Assembly: GCA_003241385.1 (NCBI GenBank)
Contig: QFPO01000003.1
Span: forward strand, 558,001 to 622,000
Source of the DNA: Rhodanobacter denitrificans
GTDB lineage: Bacteria; Pseudomonadota; Gammaproteobacteria; Xanthomonadales; Rhodanobacteraceae
Direction of reading: 5' to 3'
DNA: 64,000 bases
Shown: positions 8,766 through 17,413 of the stretch, in pieces
How the letters are laid out: every line of letters begins with the position of its first letter
How positions within the stretch are numbered: position 1 is the first letter of the stretch
Made by a program: the position numbers and the translations under genes
Notes under the pieces: generated by a model
Told to the model about the DNA's origin: nothing
Seen by the model: the letters and a program-made list of their open reading frames with translations, nothing else
The model's database searches: none

Positions 8766-9203
8766 ATGAAACTAGCCTGGCTGCTCTGGCTTGCATCGGT
8801 CCTGCCGCACGACGCCGCAGACCAGACCTGTCTCGCTGCGACCGTCTATCTGGAAGCGCGCAGTGAATCCACACTCGGCCAGAAGGCCGTCGCCGAAGTC
8901 GCGTTGCGGCGACGCGACAACGGCCGCTGGGGCAACACGGTCTGCAAAGTGGTGACCGCTCCCGGACAGTTCGCAGTGTCGACGACGCACAAGGGTTACG
9001 TACTGCGCAATCCCGATGCCTGGGGCAAGGCATGGCGCGTCGCCGGCGACGTGATGCACAACTGGTCGCTGCCGCACGAACAGCGCGAGCAGGTGGTACC
9101 GGATGCCGATCACTTCGCGATCGCCGAACAGGTGTCGCCGTCGTGGATGATCGGCGAACCGCTGCGCAAGATCGGCGCGCACAGCTTCTATCGCGTCAAC
9201 TGA
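8766..9203 (+). CDS. SleB-type cell wall hydrolase (Hydrolase_2 family)
   Basis: A 145-residue protein of the Hydrolase_2/SleB family, peptidoglycan lytic enzymes. Family motifs in order: CLAATVYLEARSE near the N-terminus with the catalytic-type glutamate, APGQFA in the middle, ADHFAIAEQVSPSW, and the terminal IGAHSFYRVN. A short hydrophobic N-terminus (MKLAWLLWLASVLP) is probably a signal peptide. A GAGGAGACC ribosome site precedes the ATG. The gene is monocistronic and ends at a strong intrinsic terminator at 9246-9280. Confidence 0.88.
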   Translation: MKLAWLLWLASVLPHDAADQTCLAATVYLEARSESTLGQKAVAEVALRRRDNGRWGNTVCKVVTAPGQFAVSTTHKGYVLRNPDAWGKAWRVAGDVMHNWSLPHEQREQVVPDADHFAIAEQVSPSWMIGEPLRKIGAHSFYRVN

Positions 9204-9245
9204 GGTCATAGACGACGTCGCAGTGCGGCGTCGTGCGAACAAACG

Positions 9246-9280
9246 AAAAGCGCCGACCGGAAACGGTCGGCGCTTTTTTT
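9246..9280 (+). terminator. Intrinsic terminator of the SleB-type hydrolase gene
   Basis: A perfect stem AAAAGCGCCGACCG / CGGTCGGCGCTTTT with a GAAA loop, followed by a run of seven T. It lies 43 nt after the stop codon. The A-tract on the left arm makes it bidirectional, so it may also stop transcription of the lipoprotein gene coming from the right. Confidence 0.93.
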
Positions 9281-9325
9281 GTTGGCGCGCTTCGCGTGCT
9301 GCGCGCGATCGCGCCGCCGCTGCGA

Positions 9326-9793
9326 TCAGCGCAGCAGCACGACGCGCTCGCCGCGGATCGCGACGCGATCGCCACGACGCAGGCCCGGATTGTCGTACTG
9401 CGTCACCACGGCGCTGCGGCCATCGTCCAGATCGATGTAGAAGCGCCAGGCATTGGCATCGCGCTCGTTGCTGTTGCGCTCGATCGCATTGCCGGCGAAG
9501 CCGCCGGCGACCGCGCCGCCGACCGTCGCCGCACGGCGTCCGCGGCCGTGTCCGACCGTATTGCCGAGCACGCCGCCGACGATCGCGCCGATCACCGCAC
9601 CGGCACCGCTGGTGCCACGCTCGGCCGCGCTCACGCGCTCGATGTCCTGGATGTAGCCGCACGGCCCGCAGACGCGGGCGGACGCGCGATAACCGTCGCG
9701 ATCGTAGTAGGCTGCGCGCGGCGGCGGCGCGGCGCATCCGGCGACGAACGCCGACAAGCCCAGAACCACCAGCATGGAAGGAAAACGCTTCAT
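9326..9793 (-). CDS. Glycine-zipper 2TM (SlyB/YMGG-like) outer-membrane lipoprotein
   Basis: A 155-residue predicted lipoprotein. The ATG at 9793 follows a strong GAGGAGG site, and the signal peptide ends in a lipobox (VAGCAA). The core is a glycine zipper: GAGAVIGAIVGGVLGNTVGHG, continued as GGAVAGGFAGNAIERN, the pattern of the 17 kDa antigen/SlyB family. A C-terminal beta-rich part (ARRGDRVAIRGERVVLLR-like end) probably contacts the envelope. Role: envelope integrity, by family. Confidence 0.88.
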   Translation of the reverse strand: MKRFPSMLVVLGLSAFVAGCAAPPPRAAYYDRDGYRASARVCGPCGYIQDIERVSAAERGTSGAGAVIGAIVGGVLGNTVGHGRGRRAATVGGAVAGGFAGNAIERNSNERDANAWRFYIDLDDGRSAVVTQYDNPGLRRGDRVAIRGERVVLLR

Positions 9794-9846
9794 GGTGTCC
9801 TCCTCGAATCCCCGAGAAAATGCTCGGCCAGTGTGGGCGCGCCGAA

Positions 9847-11148
9847 ATGAACGAGTCCCTAACTTCCGGGCGTCGTCGGCCACGACGGCTGCCGTCCGCA
9901 TCGCGGGCACCTGCTGACATGGCCGCCGTCCCGCCCCTGCCGCCGGCCGCCGAGGCCGCTCCGGCCACCGTGGATCTGCGCGATCTGGACGCCGCCGGTG
10001 CCGCCGACCGGCTGGCACCGCAGGACGACGATGCGGTTGCCACGGCGCTGCAGTCGCTCGGCCCGCTGCTCGGGCGCGCCGTGCTCGACCGCTTCGACCC
10101 GGCGCGCCGCCTGCGTATCGCAGCCGCGGCCGAACGCGCCGGCGCCGATCGCTGGCTGTCCGGCTCGGCCTGGCCGGAAGGTTCGGTCGGCCGCCTGATG
10201 GAGGACACGCCGGCCGTCTTTACGGCCGAAACGACGGTCGCCGAGGTCGTCGCGCGGCTGCGCACGCTGCCGGCGCGCGGCGGGATCACCTACGTCTTCG
10301 TCGTCGACGCGCAGCGGCGCCTGATCGGCGTGGTCGCGTTCCGCGAACTGACCTTCGCCGACCCCGGCCAGCGCCTGCGCGAGGTCATGATCCCCGATCC
10401 GTTCGCGCTGTCGCCGAATACCGCGGTCATCGACGCGATGCGCGAGGTCGTACGCCGCCACTATCCGGTCTATCCGGCGATCGACGCCGAAGGCCGGCTG
10501 CTCGGCCTGGTCCGCGGCGCGCGGCTGTTCGAGGCGCAGGCCTGGGAGATCAGCGCGCAGGCCGGTTCGATGGTCGGCGTCGAGAAGGAAGAGCGCATCG
10601 CCACGCCGTGGACGCGCAGCTTCCGGTTCCGCAATCCGTGGCTGCAGGTCAATCTGCTGACCACCTTCATCACCGCGGCGGTGGTCGGTTCGTTCCAGGA
10701 GACGATCGACCGCATCGTGCTGCTCGCGGTGTTCCTGCCGGTGCTTTCGGATCAATGCAACAACACCGGCTGCCAGGCGCTCGCGGTGACGCTGCGCGGC
10801 ATGACGTTCGGCGAACTCAAGGCCGGACGCGGCTGGATGCTGCTCGCCAAGGAGGCCTGGCTCGGTCTGCTCAACGGCGCGACGACCGGCCTCGTGGCCG
10901 CCGCGGCGATGTTCGGACTCGCCTATCACCAGGGCAATCCGCAGGCCGGCATCCTGGCCGCGATCACGTTCGCGGCGATGGCCGGCAGCTGCGCGCTGGC
11001 CGGCCTGGTCGGTGCCGGCGTGCCGCAGCTGCTCAAGCGCTGCGGCGCCGATCCGGCGACCGCCTCGAGCATCTTCCTGACCAAGGCCACCGACGTCGCC
11101 AGCCTCGGCGCGTTTCTCGGCCTCGCGGCCTGGCTGGTCGGACGCTGA
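9847..11148 (+). CDS. MgtE-family magnesium/divalent cation transporter
   Basis: A polytopic transporter with the MgtE plan: an N-terminal region that varies in this family, a CBS-domain pair (VGRLMEDTPAVF... and LREVMIPDPFALSP), then a five-helix channel domain beginning near PWLQVNLLTTFITAAVVGSF. The family pore segment is present as PVLSDQCNNTGCQALAVTLRG, with GN-type residues replaced by NNTG. About 433 residues from ATG 9847, or 409 from ATG 9919; neither start has a clear ribosome site. It is divergent from the lipoprotein gene. Mg2+ is the family substrate; cobalt or others are possible. Confidence 0.85.
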   Translation: MNESLTSGRRRPRRLPSASRAPADMAAVPPLPPAAEAAPATVDLRDLDAAGAADRLAPQDDDAVATALQSLGPLLGRAVLDRFDPARRLRIAAAAERAGADRWLSGSAWPEGSVGRLMEDTPAVFTAETTVAEVVARLRTLPARGGITYVFVVDAQRRLIGVVAFRELTFADPGQRLREVMIPDPFALSPNTAVIDAMREVVRRHYPVYPAIDAEGRLLGLVRGARLFEAQAWEISAQAGSMVGVEKEERIATPWTRSFRFRNPWLQVNLLTTFITAAVVGSFQETIDRIVLLAVFLPVLSDQCNNTGCQALAVTLRGMTFGELKAGRGWMLLAKEAWLGLLNGATTGLVAAAAMFGLAYHQGNPQAGILAAITFAAMAGSCALAGLVGAGVPQLLKRCGADPATASSIFLTKATDVASLGAFLGLAAWLVGR

Positions 11149-11191
11149 GCGCGATATCCAAGACCCCTCCGGCGCCGCTACCCTGAGCGTC

Positions 11192-13621
11192 ATGGATACC
11201 GGCGTCTTCCAGTTCGGCGACTGCCTGCTCGATCGCGACGCGCGCGAACTGCGCCGCGGCGGCGAGCTGCTGGTGTTGCCGCCGAAGGTGTTCGACTGCC
11301 TGGTCTATCTGATCGCGCATCGCGATCGCGCGGTCGGCCGCGACGAGCTGATCGCGGCGGTCTGGGGCCGCGCCGACGTCAGCGACACGCTGCTCGGCCA
11401 GACCGTGCTGAAGGCGCGCCGCGCCGTCGGCGACACCGGCAACGACCAGAACGCGATACGGACCGTGCCGCGCTTCGGCTATCGCTGGGTCGCCGAGGTG
11501 CAGAACGTGGCCTCCGCACCGTCGACGACGGCGACCGTGCGCGATGCGCCACTGTCCGTACCGACGCATGCGCCGACGCCGATGCCGACCTCGCCGTCGA
11601 CGGCCGATACGGCACCGGCGCGGCTGCACCGGCGCCCGTGGCCGATCGCCGCGGCGGCGGCCGTCCTGTTCGTGGCCGCCGGCCTGACCCTGGTCCGGAC
11701 GCAGCGCGAACCCGACGGGCCGGCACCCGAGGCCGCGACGCCCGTGCACGTCGAACCGACGAGCGATCTGGTCGCCGTGCTGCCGGCACAGACCGAGGCC
11801 GATCCCGACGGCGCCTGGCTGCGGCTCGGTCTGATGGACCTGGTCGCCAGCCGACTGCGCAGCGCCGGCATGACCGTCGTGCCGAGCGACAACGTCGTCC
11901 ATCTGGCGCGCAGCGGCATGCCGGCCGGCGAGGCCGCGCTGGCGGTGCGCCAGGCCTCGGGGGCGGCGCGGCTGGTGCTGCCGCTGGTGCGGCGCTCCGG
12001 CGACGGCTGGACCGTCCGGCTGACGCTCGAGGACGCCGGCGGGCCGCCCGTGGACATCGAGGCGCAGGCCGCCGATGCGGCGGCGGCCGGCCGCGAGGCC
12101 GCCGACCGGCTGCTCGGACGGCTCGGCCGTGCCGCCGCAGGCGGTTCGGCCGAGCTGTCAGCGTCGGAGATCCTGCAGCGCGCCGAGGCGGCGCTGCTGA
12201 CCGACGACCTCGACCAGGCGCGACGCCTGCTCGAGTCGGCACCGCCCGAACTGCGCGACGCGCCGGCACTGCGACTGCGCCTGGCGCAGATCGATTTCCG
12301 GGCCGGGCGCCTGGTCGAGGCGACGCAGCGGCTGCTGCCGTTGCTCGAGCAGACGCCGGCCGAGGTCGATCCGGTGCTGCGCGCGCGGATTCTCAACGCG
12401 ATCGGCGCGGTCGCGGTGCGCCAGGACGAGCCGGGCCGCGCCCTGGCCGCCTACGACGAAGCGGTGCGGCTGCTCGAGATCCGCCGCGAGCCGGCCGCGC
12501 TCGGCCAGGCCTATACCGGCCGCGCGGCCGCACTGGCCGAGTCGCGCCGGCTCGACGAGGCCTCGGCCGACTTCTCGCGCGCGCGCATCGCGCTGGAGCT
12601 GTCGGGCGATACGCTGGCGCTGGCGCGCGTCGAGGCCAACGAGGGCGTCCTGGACAATATGCGCAACCGCTATGCCGAAGCGCTGCCGATCCTCGAACGA
12701 TCGGCGCAGCGCTTCGAGCGGTTCGGCGCGCTCAACGAACTGTCGGCGGTGCTCAGCAACCAGATCGACGCCCTGCTCGCGCTGCTGCGGCCGACCGAGG
12801 CGCTCGCGGTCAGCGACCGGTCCTGGAGCCTGCTCGGCCGGCTCGAGAATCCGTTGGCGCGCCGCTCGATGCGCCTGCAGCGCGCGCGCACGCTGACCGC
12901 GATCGGCCGCCTGACCGAAGCGCGCGCCCTGCTCGAGGGCATCCTGCGTGATCCGGACCTGCATCAAGAGGCCAGCATGCCCGGCCGCGCCCTGCTCGCC
13001 GCGGCCGTGCTCGACACCGCCGAGGACAGGCTCGCCGACGCCGGCGCGACCGCGCAGCGGGCCGCGAGCGACGAGGCGCCGGTCGCCTACGATCGCGAGC
13101 GCGCCCAGGCCTGGCTGATCTGGACACGGGCGCTGCGGGCCGAACGGCGCGCAGCCGACGCGGCGGCGCAGGTCGACGCGTTCGCCGCCTGGTCGGCGCG
13201 CAACGACAATCCGGCGGTCCACGTGCTCGCGCGGCTGGCGCAGGCCGAACAGGCCGCCGATCGGCCCGGCGACGAGGCGCGCACGCGCGCGGCCTACGAC
13301 CAGGTGCTGATCGACGCCGACCGGCTCGGCGTGCCGATGCTGGTCGCCGACGCGGTGACCGCCTACGGCGACTACCTGATCGCGCGACACGAGCTGGAAC
13401 GCGCCAGCGCCGTGGTCGGCCAGGTCGCACGCTGGGCCGACAGCGACTACGGCTGCGCGGTGCTGCTGGCGCGCCTGTATCGGGCGCTCGGCCAGCACGA
13501 TGCCTGGCAGGGCGCGCTGGCGCGTGCGCGCAGCCTCAGCGGCGAGCGGGTCCTGCCGGACGAGCTGAACACGCCGCCGGGTGCCGGCATGGCCGACGTG
13601 GGCAGCAAATCATTCCATTGA
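11192..13621 (+). CDS. CadC-like membrane regulator: winged helix, TM helix, TPR region
   Basis: An 809-residue one-component regulator. Residues 1-105 form an OmpR/PhoB-type winged-helix DNA-binding domain (LLVLPPKVFDCLVYLIAHRD; TVPRFGYRWVAEVQ). A proline/threonine linker leads to one transmembrane helix at about 149-171 (WPIAAAAAVLFVAAGLTLV). The rest (about 330-800) is alanine-rich helical repeat of TPR type. There is no receiver domain, so the signal is presumably sensed on the periplasmic side. The gene starts 43 nt after mgtE and is followed by a secreted-protein gene, a possible target. Confidence 0.85.
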   Translation: MDTGVFQFGDCLLDRDARELRRGGELLVLPPKVFDCLVYLIAHRDRAVGRDELIAAVWGRADVSDTLLGQTVLKARRAVGDTGNDQNAIRTVPRFGYRWVAEVQNVASAPSTTATVRDAPLSVPTHAPTPMPTSPSTADTAPARLHRRPWPIAAAAAVLFVAAGLTLVRTQREPDGPAPEAATPVHVEPTSDLVAVLPAQTEADPDGAWLRLGLMDLVASRLRSAGMTVVPSDNVVHLARSGMPAGEAALAVRQASGAARLVLPLVRRSGDGWTVRLTLEDAGGPPVDIEAQAADAAAAGREAADRLLGRLGRAAAGGSAELSASEILQRAEAALLTDDLDQARRLLESAPPELRDAPALRLRLAQIDFRAGRLVEATQRLLPLLEQTPAEVDPVLRARILNAIGAVAVRQDEPGRALAAYDEAVRLLEIRREPAALGQAYTGRAAALAESRRLDEASADFSRARIALELSGDTLALARVEANEGVLDNMRNRYAEALPILERSAQRFERFGALNELSAVLSNQIDALLALLRPTEALAVSDRSWSLLGRLENPLARRSMRLQRARTLTAIGRLTEARALLEGILRDPDLHQEASMPGRALLAAAVLDTAEDRLADAGATAQRAASDEAPVAYDRERAQAWLIWTRALRAERRAADAAAQVDAFAAWSARNDNPAVHVLARLAQAEQAADRPGDEARTRAAYDQVLIDADRLGVPMLVADAVTAYGDYLIARHELERASAVVGQVARWADSDYGCAVLLARLYRALGQHDAWQGALARARSLSGERVLPDELNTPPGAGMADVGSKSFH

Positions 13622-13789
13622 AATCAAACGTATGGCGATCCATTCGCGGACCCGGAACGGCGCGCGAATGAAGCGCGAATGCGCACCGGCCGGCCGCGGG
13701 CGGACACTGGGCGGCACCGTGGAACCGCCGCCCCTGACGTGCGTGCCCACGACCCGCGAACCGATCGACTCTTGCCTACGGGGATCTGC

Positions 13790-15367
13790 ATGCGCACCAC
13801 GCTCCACGCCGGAATCGCCTTTGCCCTCGCCCTGCTCGCCGGCAGCGCACAGGCCGTATCGTTCACCGCCATCGACCTGCCGACCGGCCAGGCCACCGGC
13901 CTCTCGCACAACGGCCGCATCGTCGGCGGCGTCGCCGGCGGGGCCGCCTGGCGCTGGACGCCGCAGCGCGGCGCGGTCGTGCTCGACGACTTCTCCGACG
14001 CCAACGGCATGAGCTCCTGGGCGCAGCCGCTGGCCGGCTCGACCACCGACGGCGACGGCAACCGCGTCGCCGCGCTCGCCTACAGCAACGCCGCCTTCGT
14101 CGGTCCGACCGTGATCGGCGGCTTTCCGGGCGGCGGCCCCGGCTTCGACGGCCACCTCGCGACCGCCTATGACGTCTCCGACAACGGCATCGCGGTCGGC
14201 CTGGCCTACGACGCCGACAACAACCCGATCGCGTTCCGCTGGAGCGCCGGCGAGGGCATGACGCGCCTGCCGGTCAACCGGCCGGCCAACTACTCGCGCG
14301 CCAACGGCATCAGCGGCGACGGCAGCACGATCTTCGGCTGGAACGACCAGGACAACGGCGGCCGCACCGGCGTGGTCTGGCAGGGCGGCCAGACGATCGA
14401 TCTGACCTACCAGGGCGAGGGCGTCGGCGAGGCGCTGGCGTCCAACGGCGACGGCAGCGTGATCGTCGGCAGCGGCGCGTTCACCGAGAACGGCAGCGAG
14501 GCCTGGCGCTGGACCGCGGCCACCGGCGTGCAGCCGATCGGCTTCATCGGCGTGATGGGCGGCGCCTACGCGTTCGCGGTCAGCGAGGACGGCAACGTCG
14601 TCGTCGGCGCCAGCGGCTTCGGCTGGGACCGCAGCGCGGTCGTGTGGACGCCCGCGACCGGCATGGTCACGCTGGCCGACTACGCGGCCGCGAACGGCGT
14701 GACGATTCCCGACGGCTGGTCGCTGAACACCGCGAGCGGCGTGTCGGCGGACGGCAAGACGATCGCCGGCTGGGGCCTCAGCGACGCCGGGATGGGCTCG
14801 TTCGTGATCGACCTGCATGCCGAGGAGGCGACCGAAGCGCTCGTCGAAGCGACCGGCACGGTCAACTGGAACGACCTCACGAGCGGCCCGTTCGCGGGCC
14901 TGCCGGTCGGCAGCAAGGTCCGCATGTCGTTCCGCATCGCGGCCGACGGCGCGCTCGAGATGGAGCCCGATCAGGCCACGAGCTACCCGGTCGTGCTCGA
15001 CAGCTTCCGCCTCGAAGCCGGCAGCGCCAGCGAGACGCTGGTCGCGAGCCCGGCCGGACCCGGCCTGATCCTCAGCAACGACTATCCGAAGTCCGACGGC
15101 ATCCACCTGTTCTCGACGCCGACCGCGACGGCCGGCCAGACGTTGGAGTTCGAGCTGTTCAATCCGGGCGGCGACCTGTTCGATTCGGACAGCCTCGCGC
15201 GGATCAACCGCACGTTCGGCCCCGAGTTCTTCGAGAAGATCGCCTGGTCGGTGCAGGCCGACGGCGGCGCCACCGGCATGTGGCTGGACCTGGAGTCGGT
15301 CACGATCAGCGACGTCGGCGCGTCCGACGTCTTGTTCGCCGACGGCTTCGAGGGCGCAGCGCCCTGA
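13790..15367 (+). CDS. Secreted HAF-repeat protein ending in a FADGFE tag
   Basis: A 525-residue exported protein. The ATG at 13790 gives a signal peptide (MRTTLHAGIAFALALLAGSAQA) after a GGGGAT ribosome site. The first two thirds consist of HAF-type repeats: dipeptide-like units around NG-x-[IV]-VG followed by a WRW or VVW block, as in SHNGRIVGG, DNGIAVGLAYD and GNVVVGASGF. A beta-sandwich-like segment follows (about 340-510). The extreme C-terminus DVLFADGFEGAAP carries a motif seen in three other secreted products here. It has no C-terminal membrane anchor. The function is unknown, perhaps cell surface. Confidence 0.82.
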   Translation: MRTTLHAGIAFALALLAGSAQAVSFTAIDLPTGQATGLSHNGRIVGGVAGGAAWRWTPQRGAVVLDDFSDANGMSSWAQPLAGSTTDGDGNRVAALAYSNAAFVGPTVIGGFPGGGPGFDGHLATAYDVSDNGIAVGLAYDADNNPIAFRWSAGEGMTRLPVNRPANYSRANGISGDGSTIFGWNDQDNGGRTGVVWQGGQTIDLTYQGEGVGEALASNGDGSVIVGSGAFTENGSEAWRWTAATGVQPIGFIGVMGGAYAFAVSEDGNVVVGASGFGWDRSAVVWTPATGMVTLADYAAANGVTIPDGWSLNTASGVSADGKTIAGWGLSDAGMGSFVIDLHAEEATEALVEATGTVNWNDLTSGPFAGLPVGSKVRMSFRIAADGALEMEPDQATSYPVVLDSFRLEAGSASETLVASPAGPGLILSNDYPKSDGIHLFSTPTATAGQTLEFELFNPGGDLFDSDSLARINRTFGPEFFEKIAWSVQADGGATGMWLDLESVTISDVGASDVLFADGFEGAAP

Positions 15368-15374
15368 GCCCACG

Positions 15375-15441
15375 CGCCGCCCGATGGCGGCGGCGCGGCC
15401 GACGAGGACGCACGACGGCGCCGCAGCGATGCGGCGCCGTC
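15375..15441. repeat. Two adjacent GC-rich perfect hairpins after the HAF-repeat gene
   Basis: The first is CGCCGCC-CGAT-GGCGGCG (15375-15392). The second is a 12-bp perfect stem GACGGCGCCGCA / TGCGGCGCCGTC with a GCGA tetraloop (15414-15441). Neither is followed by a T run, so they are terminator-like or REP-like rather than classical intrinsic terminators. Confidence 0.6.
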
Positions 15442-15494
15442 GGCGCATCGGGGCCCGGCTCGACGGCACGGCCCGCGCTTGCTAGCGTCCCGGC

Positions 15495-16265
15495 ATGCGC
15501 CTGATCGACAGCCACAGCCATTTCGACGCAGCCGAATTCGACGCCGACCGCGACGCGGCCCTCGCCCGCGCGCAGGCCGCCGGTGTCGGCGAGCAGATCG
15601 TGCCGGCGATCACCGCCGCGGGCTGGCCGGGCCTGCGCCGGCTCTGCACCGACACGCCGGGCCTGCACGCGGCCTACGGCCTGCATCCGATGTTTCTGGC
15701 CGAGCACCGGCGCGAGCACCTGGATCAACTGGCCGAGTGGATCGATCGCGAACACCCGGTCGCGATCGGCGAGTGCGGTCTGGACTTCTTCGTCGAGGGA
15801 CTCGATCGCGACGCGCAGCACCGCTTCTTCGACGCCCAGCTCGCCCTGGCGCGCGAGCATGATCTGCCGGTGATCGTGCACGCGCGGCGCGCGGTCGACG
15901 CCGTCATCGCCGCGCTGCGCCGCGTCGGCCCGCTGCGCGGCGTCGTGCACAGCTTCGCCGGCAGCGAGGAACAGGCGGCCCAGTTGTTCAAGCTCGGCTT
16001 CCTGCTCGGCATCGGCGGACCGGTCACCTACCCGCGCGCGGCACGGCTGCGCCGCATCGTCGCGACGATGCCGGTCGAACAGCTGCTGCTCGAAACCGAC
16101 GCGCCCGACCAGCCCGGCATCGGCCATCGCGGCCAACGCAACGAACCGGCGCATCTGGTCGAGGTGCTCGACGTCGTCGCCGCCCTGCGCGGCGTGCCGG
16201 CCGACGAGATCGCGCAGGCCACCTCGGCCAACGCCGCCGCGCTGTTCGGACTGGCGGCGCGCTGA
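15495..16265 (+). CDS. TatD/YjjV-family metal-dependent hydrolase (DNase)
   Basis: A 256-residue TatD-family protein with all expected metal ligands: the H-x-H in IDSHSHFD, glutamate in IGECGLDFF, histidines in VIVHARRA and VVHSFAG, and aspartate in LLETDAPDQPG. Members are Mg-dependent 3'-5' exonucleases or DNases. Length is typical (about 260). It ends 8 nt before tcdA on the opposite strand, so the two are convergent. Confidence 0.93.
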   Translation: MRLIDSHSHFDAAEFDADRDAALARAQAAGVGEQIVPAITAAGWPGLRRLCTDTPGLHAAYGLHPMFLAEHRREHLDQLAEWIDREHPVAIGECGLDFFVEGLDRDAQHRFFDAQLALAREHDLPVIVHARRAVDAVIAALRRVGPLRGVVHSFAGSEEQAAQLFKLGFLLGIGGPVTYPRAARLRRIVATMPVEQLLLETDAPDQPGIGHRGQRNEPAHLVEVLDVVAALRGVPADEIAQATSANAAALFGLAAR

Positions 16266-16273
16266 GGCGAGAC

Positions 16274-17098
16274 TCAGTCGCGGCCGTCCGCGCGCGCCTC
16301 GAGCAGGCGCGCGATCGCGCGCGAGACCATCGCCATCGCGAATGCGCAGGTCACGTGCGTGACGGCGCCCAGTCCGCCGCCGCAGTCGAGCTTGCCGGCT
16401 TCGCCGGCGGCCGGCCGCACGCCGCAAACGCGGCCGTCGGCCTGCGGATACTGCACGTTCTCGAGCGAGTAGATCGCCTGCACGCCGAAGTAGCGCTTGG
16501 GTCCGCGCGGAAACCGGAACTCCTCGCGCAGCTTCTTACGGATCAGCGCAAGCAGGGCGTCCTGCTCGGTGCGCGACAGATCGCGTACGCGGATCAGCGT
16601 CGGATCGGTGCGGCCGCCGGCCGAACCGCTGACGATCAGCGGCAGCTTGCGGCGTCGGCACCAGGCGATCGTCTCGACCTTGACGCGGAACGCGTCGCAG
16701 CAGTCGAGCACGAGATCATGGCCGGTCGACAGCAGCCGCTCGATCGAGCCGGGCGTCAGGAACTCCTCGACCGCGATCGCCTCGATCGCCGGGTTGATCG
16801 CGCGTGCGCGCTCGGCCATGACCGCGACCTTGCTGCGGCCGTACTGGCCGGCATACGCGTGCAGCTGCCGGTTGGTATTGCTGACGCAGACGTCGTCGGC
16901 GTCGATCAGCGTCAGCCGGCCGACGCCGCTGCGCGCCAGCGCCTCGACGACCCAGGATCCGACGCCGCCGACGCCGACCACGCAGACCGAGCGGCCGGCC
17001 AGACGCGCCGCGCTGCCGGCGCCGTAGAGCCGGTCGACACCGGCGAAGCGCGGATCGGCGACCGGGGACGGTGCGAGTTCGTCGAGCGTGGCGTTCAT
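16274..17098 (-). CDS. tcdA: tRNA threonylcarbamoyladenosine dehydratase
   Basis: A 274-residue E1-like enzyme (TcdA/CsdL) that cyclises t6A to ct6A at position 37 of tRNAs using ATP. The Rossmann motif is GVGGVGSWVVEALARSGVG, the adenylation region LIDADDVCVSNTNRQ, and the conserved cysteine region LDCCDAFRVK. The tail KLREEFRFPRGPKRYFGV followed by YSLE is characteristic of TcdA rather than of ThiF or MoeB. Start chosen at the ATG 17098 (MNATLDELAP). Confidence 0.93.
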   Translation of the reverse strand: MNATLDELAPSPVADPRFAGVDRLYGAGSAARLAGRSVCVVGVGGVGSWVVEALARSGVGRLTLIDADDVCVSNTNRQLHAYAGQYGRSKVAVMAERARAINPAIEAIAVEEFLTPGSIERLLSTGHDLVLDCCDAFRVKVETIAWCRRRKLPLIVSGSAGGRTDPTLIRVRDLSRTEQDALLALIRKKLREEFRFPRGPKRYFGVQAIYSLENVQYPQADGRVCGVRPAAGEAGKLDCGGGLGAVTHVTCAFAMAMVSRAIARLLEARADGRD

Positions 17099-17206
17099 GC
17101 GGGCGCGGAGCGTACACCGAAACGCCGGCGCCGGCCGCAGTGCCGGCGCTTGCACGCAGCGCCGGCCGGTCCCATCGTAGCGGCCTGTCCGCCGCGGGAG
17201 CCGCCG

Positions 17207-17410
17207 ATGCCCAATCCCCTGACCCGCCGTCTGCTGCGCTGGGCGCAGGACCTGCGCTTTCCGCGACTGGCGCTGCTGACGATCGCGCTGTTCGTGGCCG
17301 ACGTGCTGATTCCGGATTTCATCCCGTTCATCGACGAGATCCTGCTCGGCCTCGCCAGCCTGCTGCTGGCCAATCTGCGCCGCCGCCCGCGCCTGCCGCA
17401 GGGCGGCTGA
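17207..17410 (+). CDS. Small DUF6116-like membrane protein
   Basis: A 67-residue protein with one or two hydrophobic segments: RFPRLALLTIALFVADVLIP and FIDEILLGLASLLLANL, ending in a basic tail. A GGGAG ribosome site precedes ATG 17207. It resembles the small DUF6116 proteins that I associate with Xanthomonadales; the name is from memory of the D-x-IPFxDEILLGL pattern. The function is unknown. The next gene begins 3 nt later, so the two are probably co-translated. Confidence 0.72.
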   Translation: MPNPLTRRLLRWAQDLRFPRLALLTIALFVADVLIPDFIPFIDEILLGLASLLLANLRRRPRLPQGG

Positions 17411-17413
17411 GCG

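Noticed and set aside
13610..15469. Long minus-strand open frame of 619 codons opposite the HAF-repeat gene
   Set aside because: Its arginine/alanine/valine-rich composition, lack of a ribosome site and full overlap with a well-supported gene mark it as an antisense shadow of high-GC coding DNA. The same applies to long frames opposite pheT, thrS, folC and sdhA.
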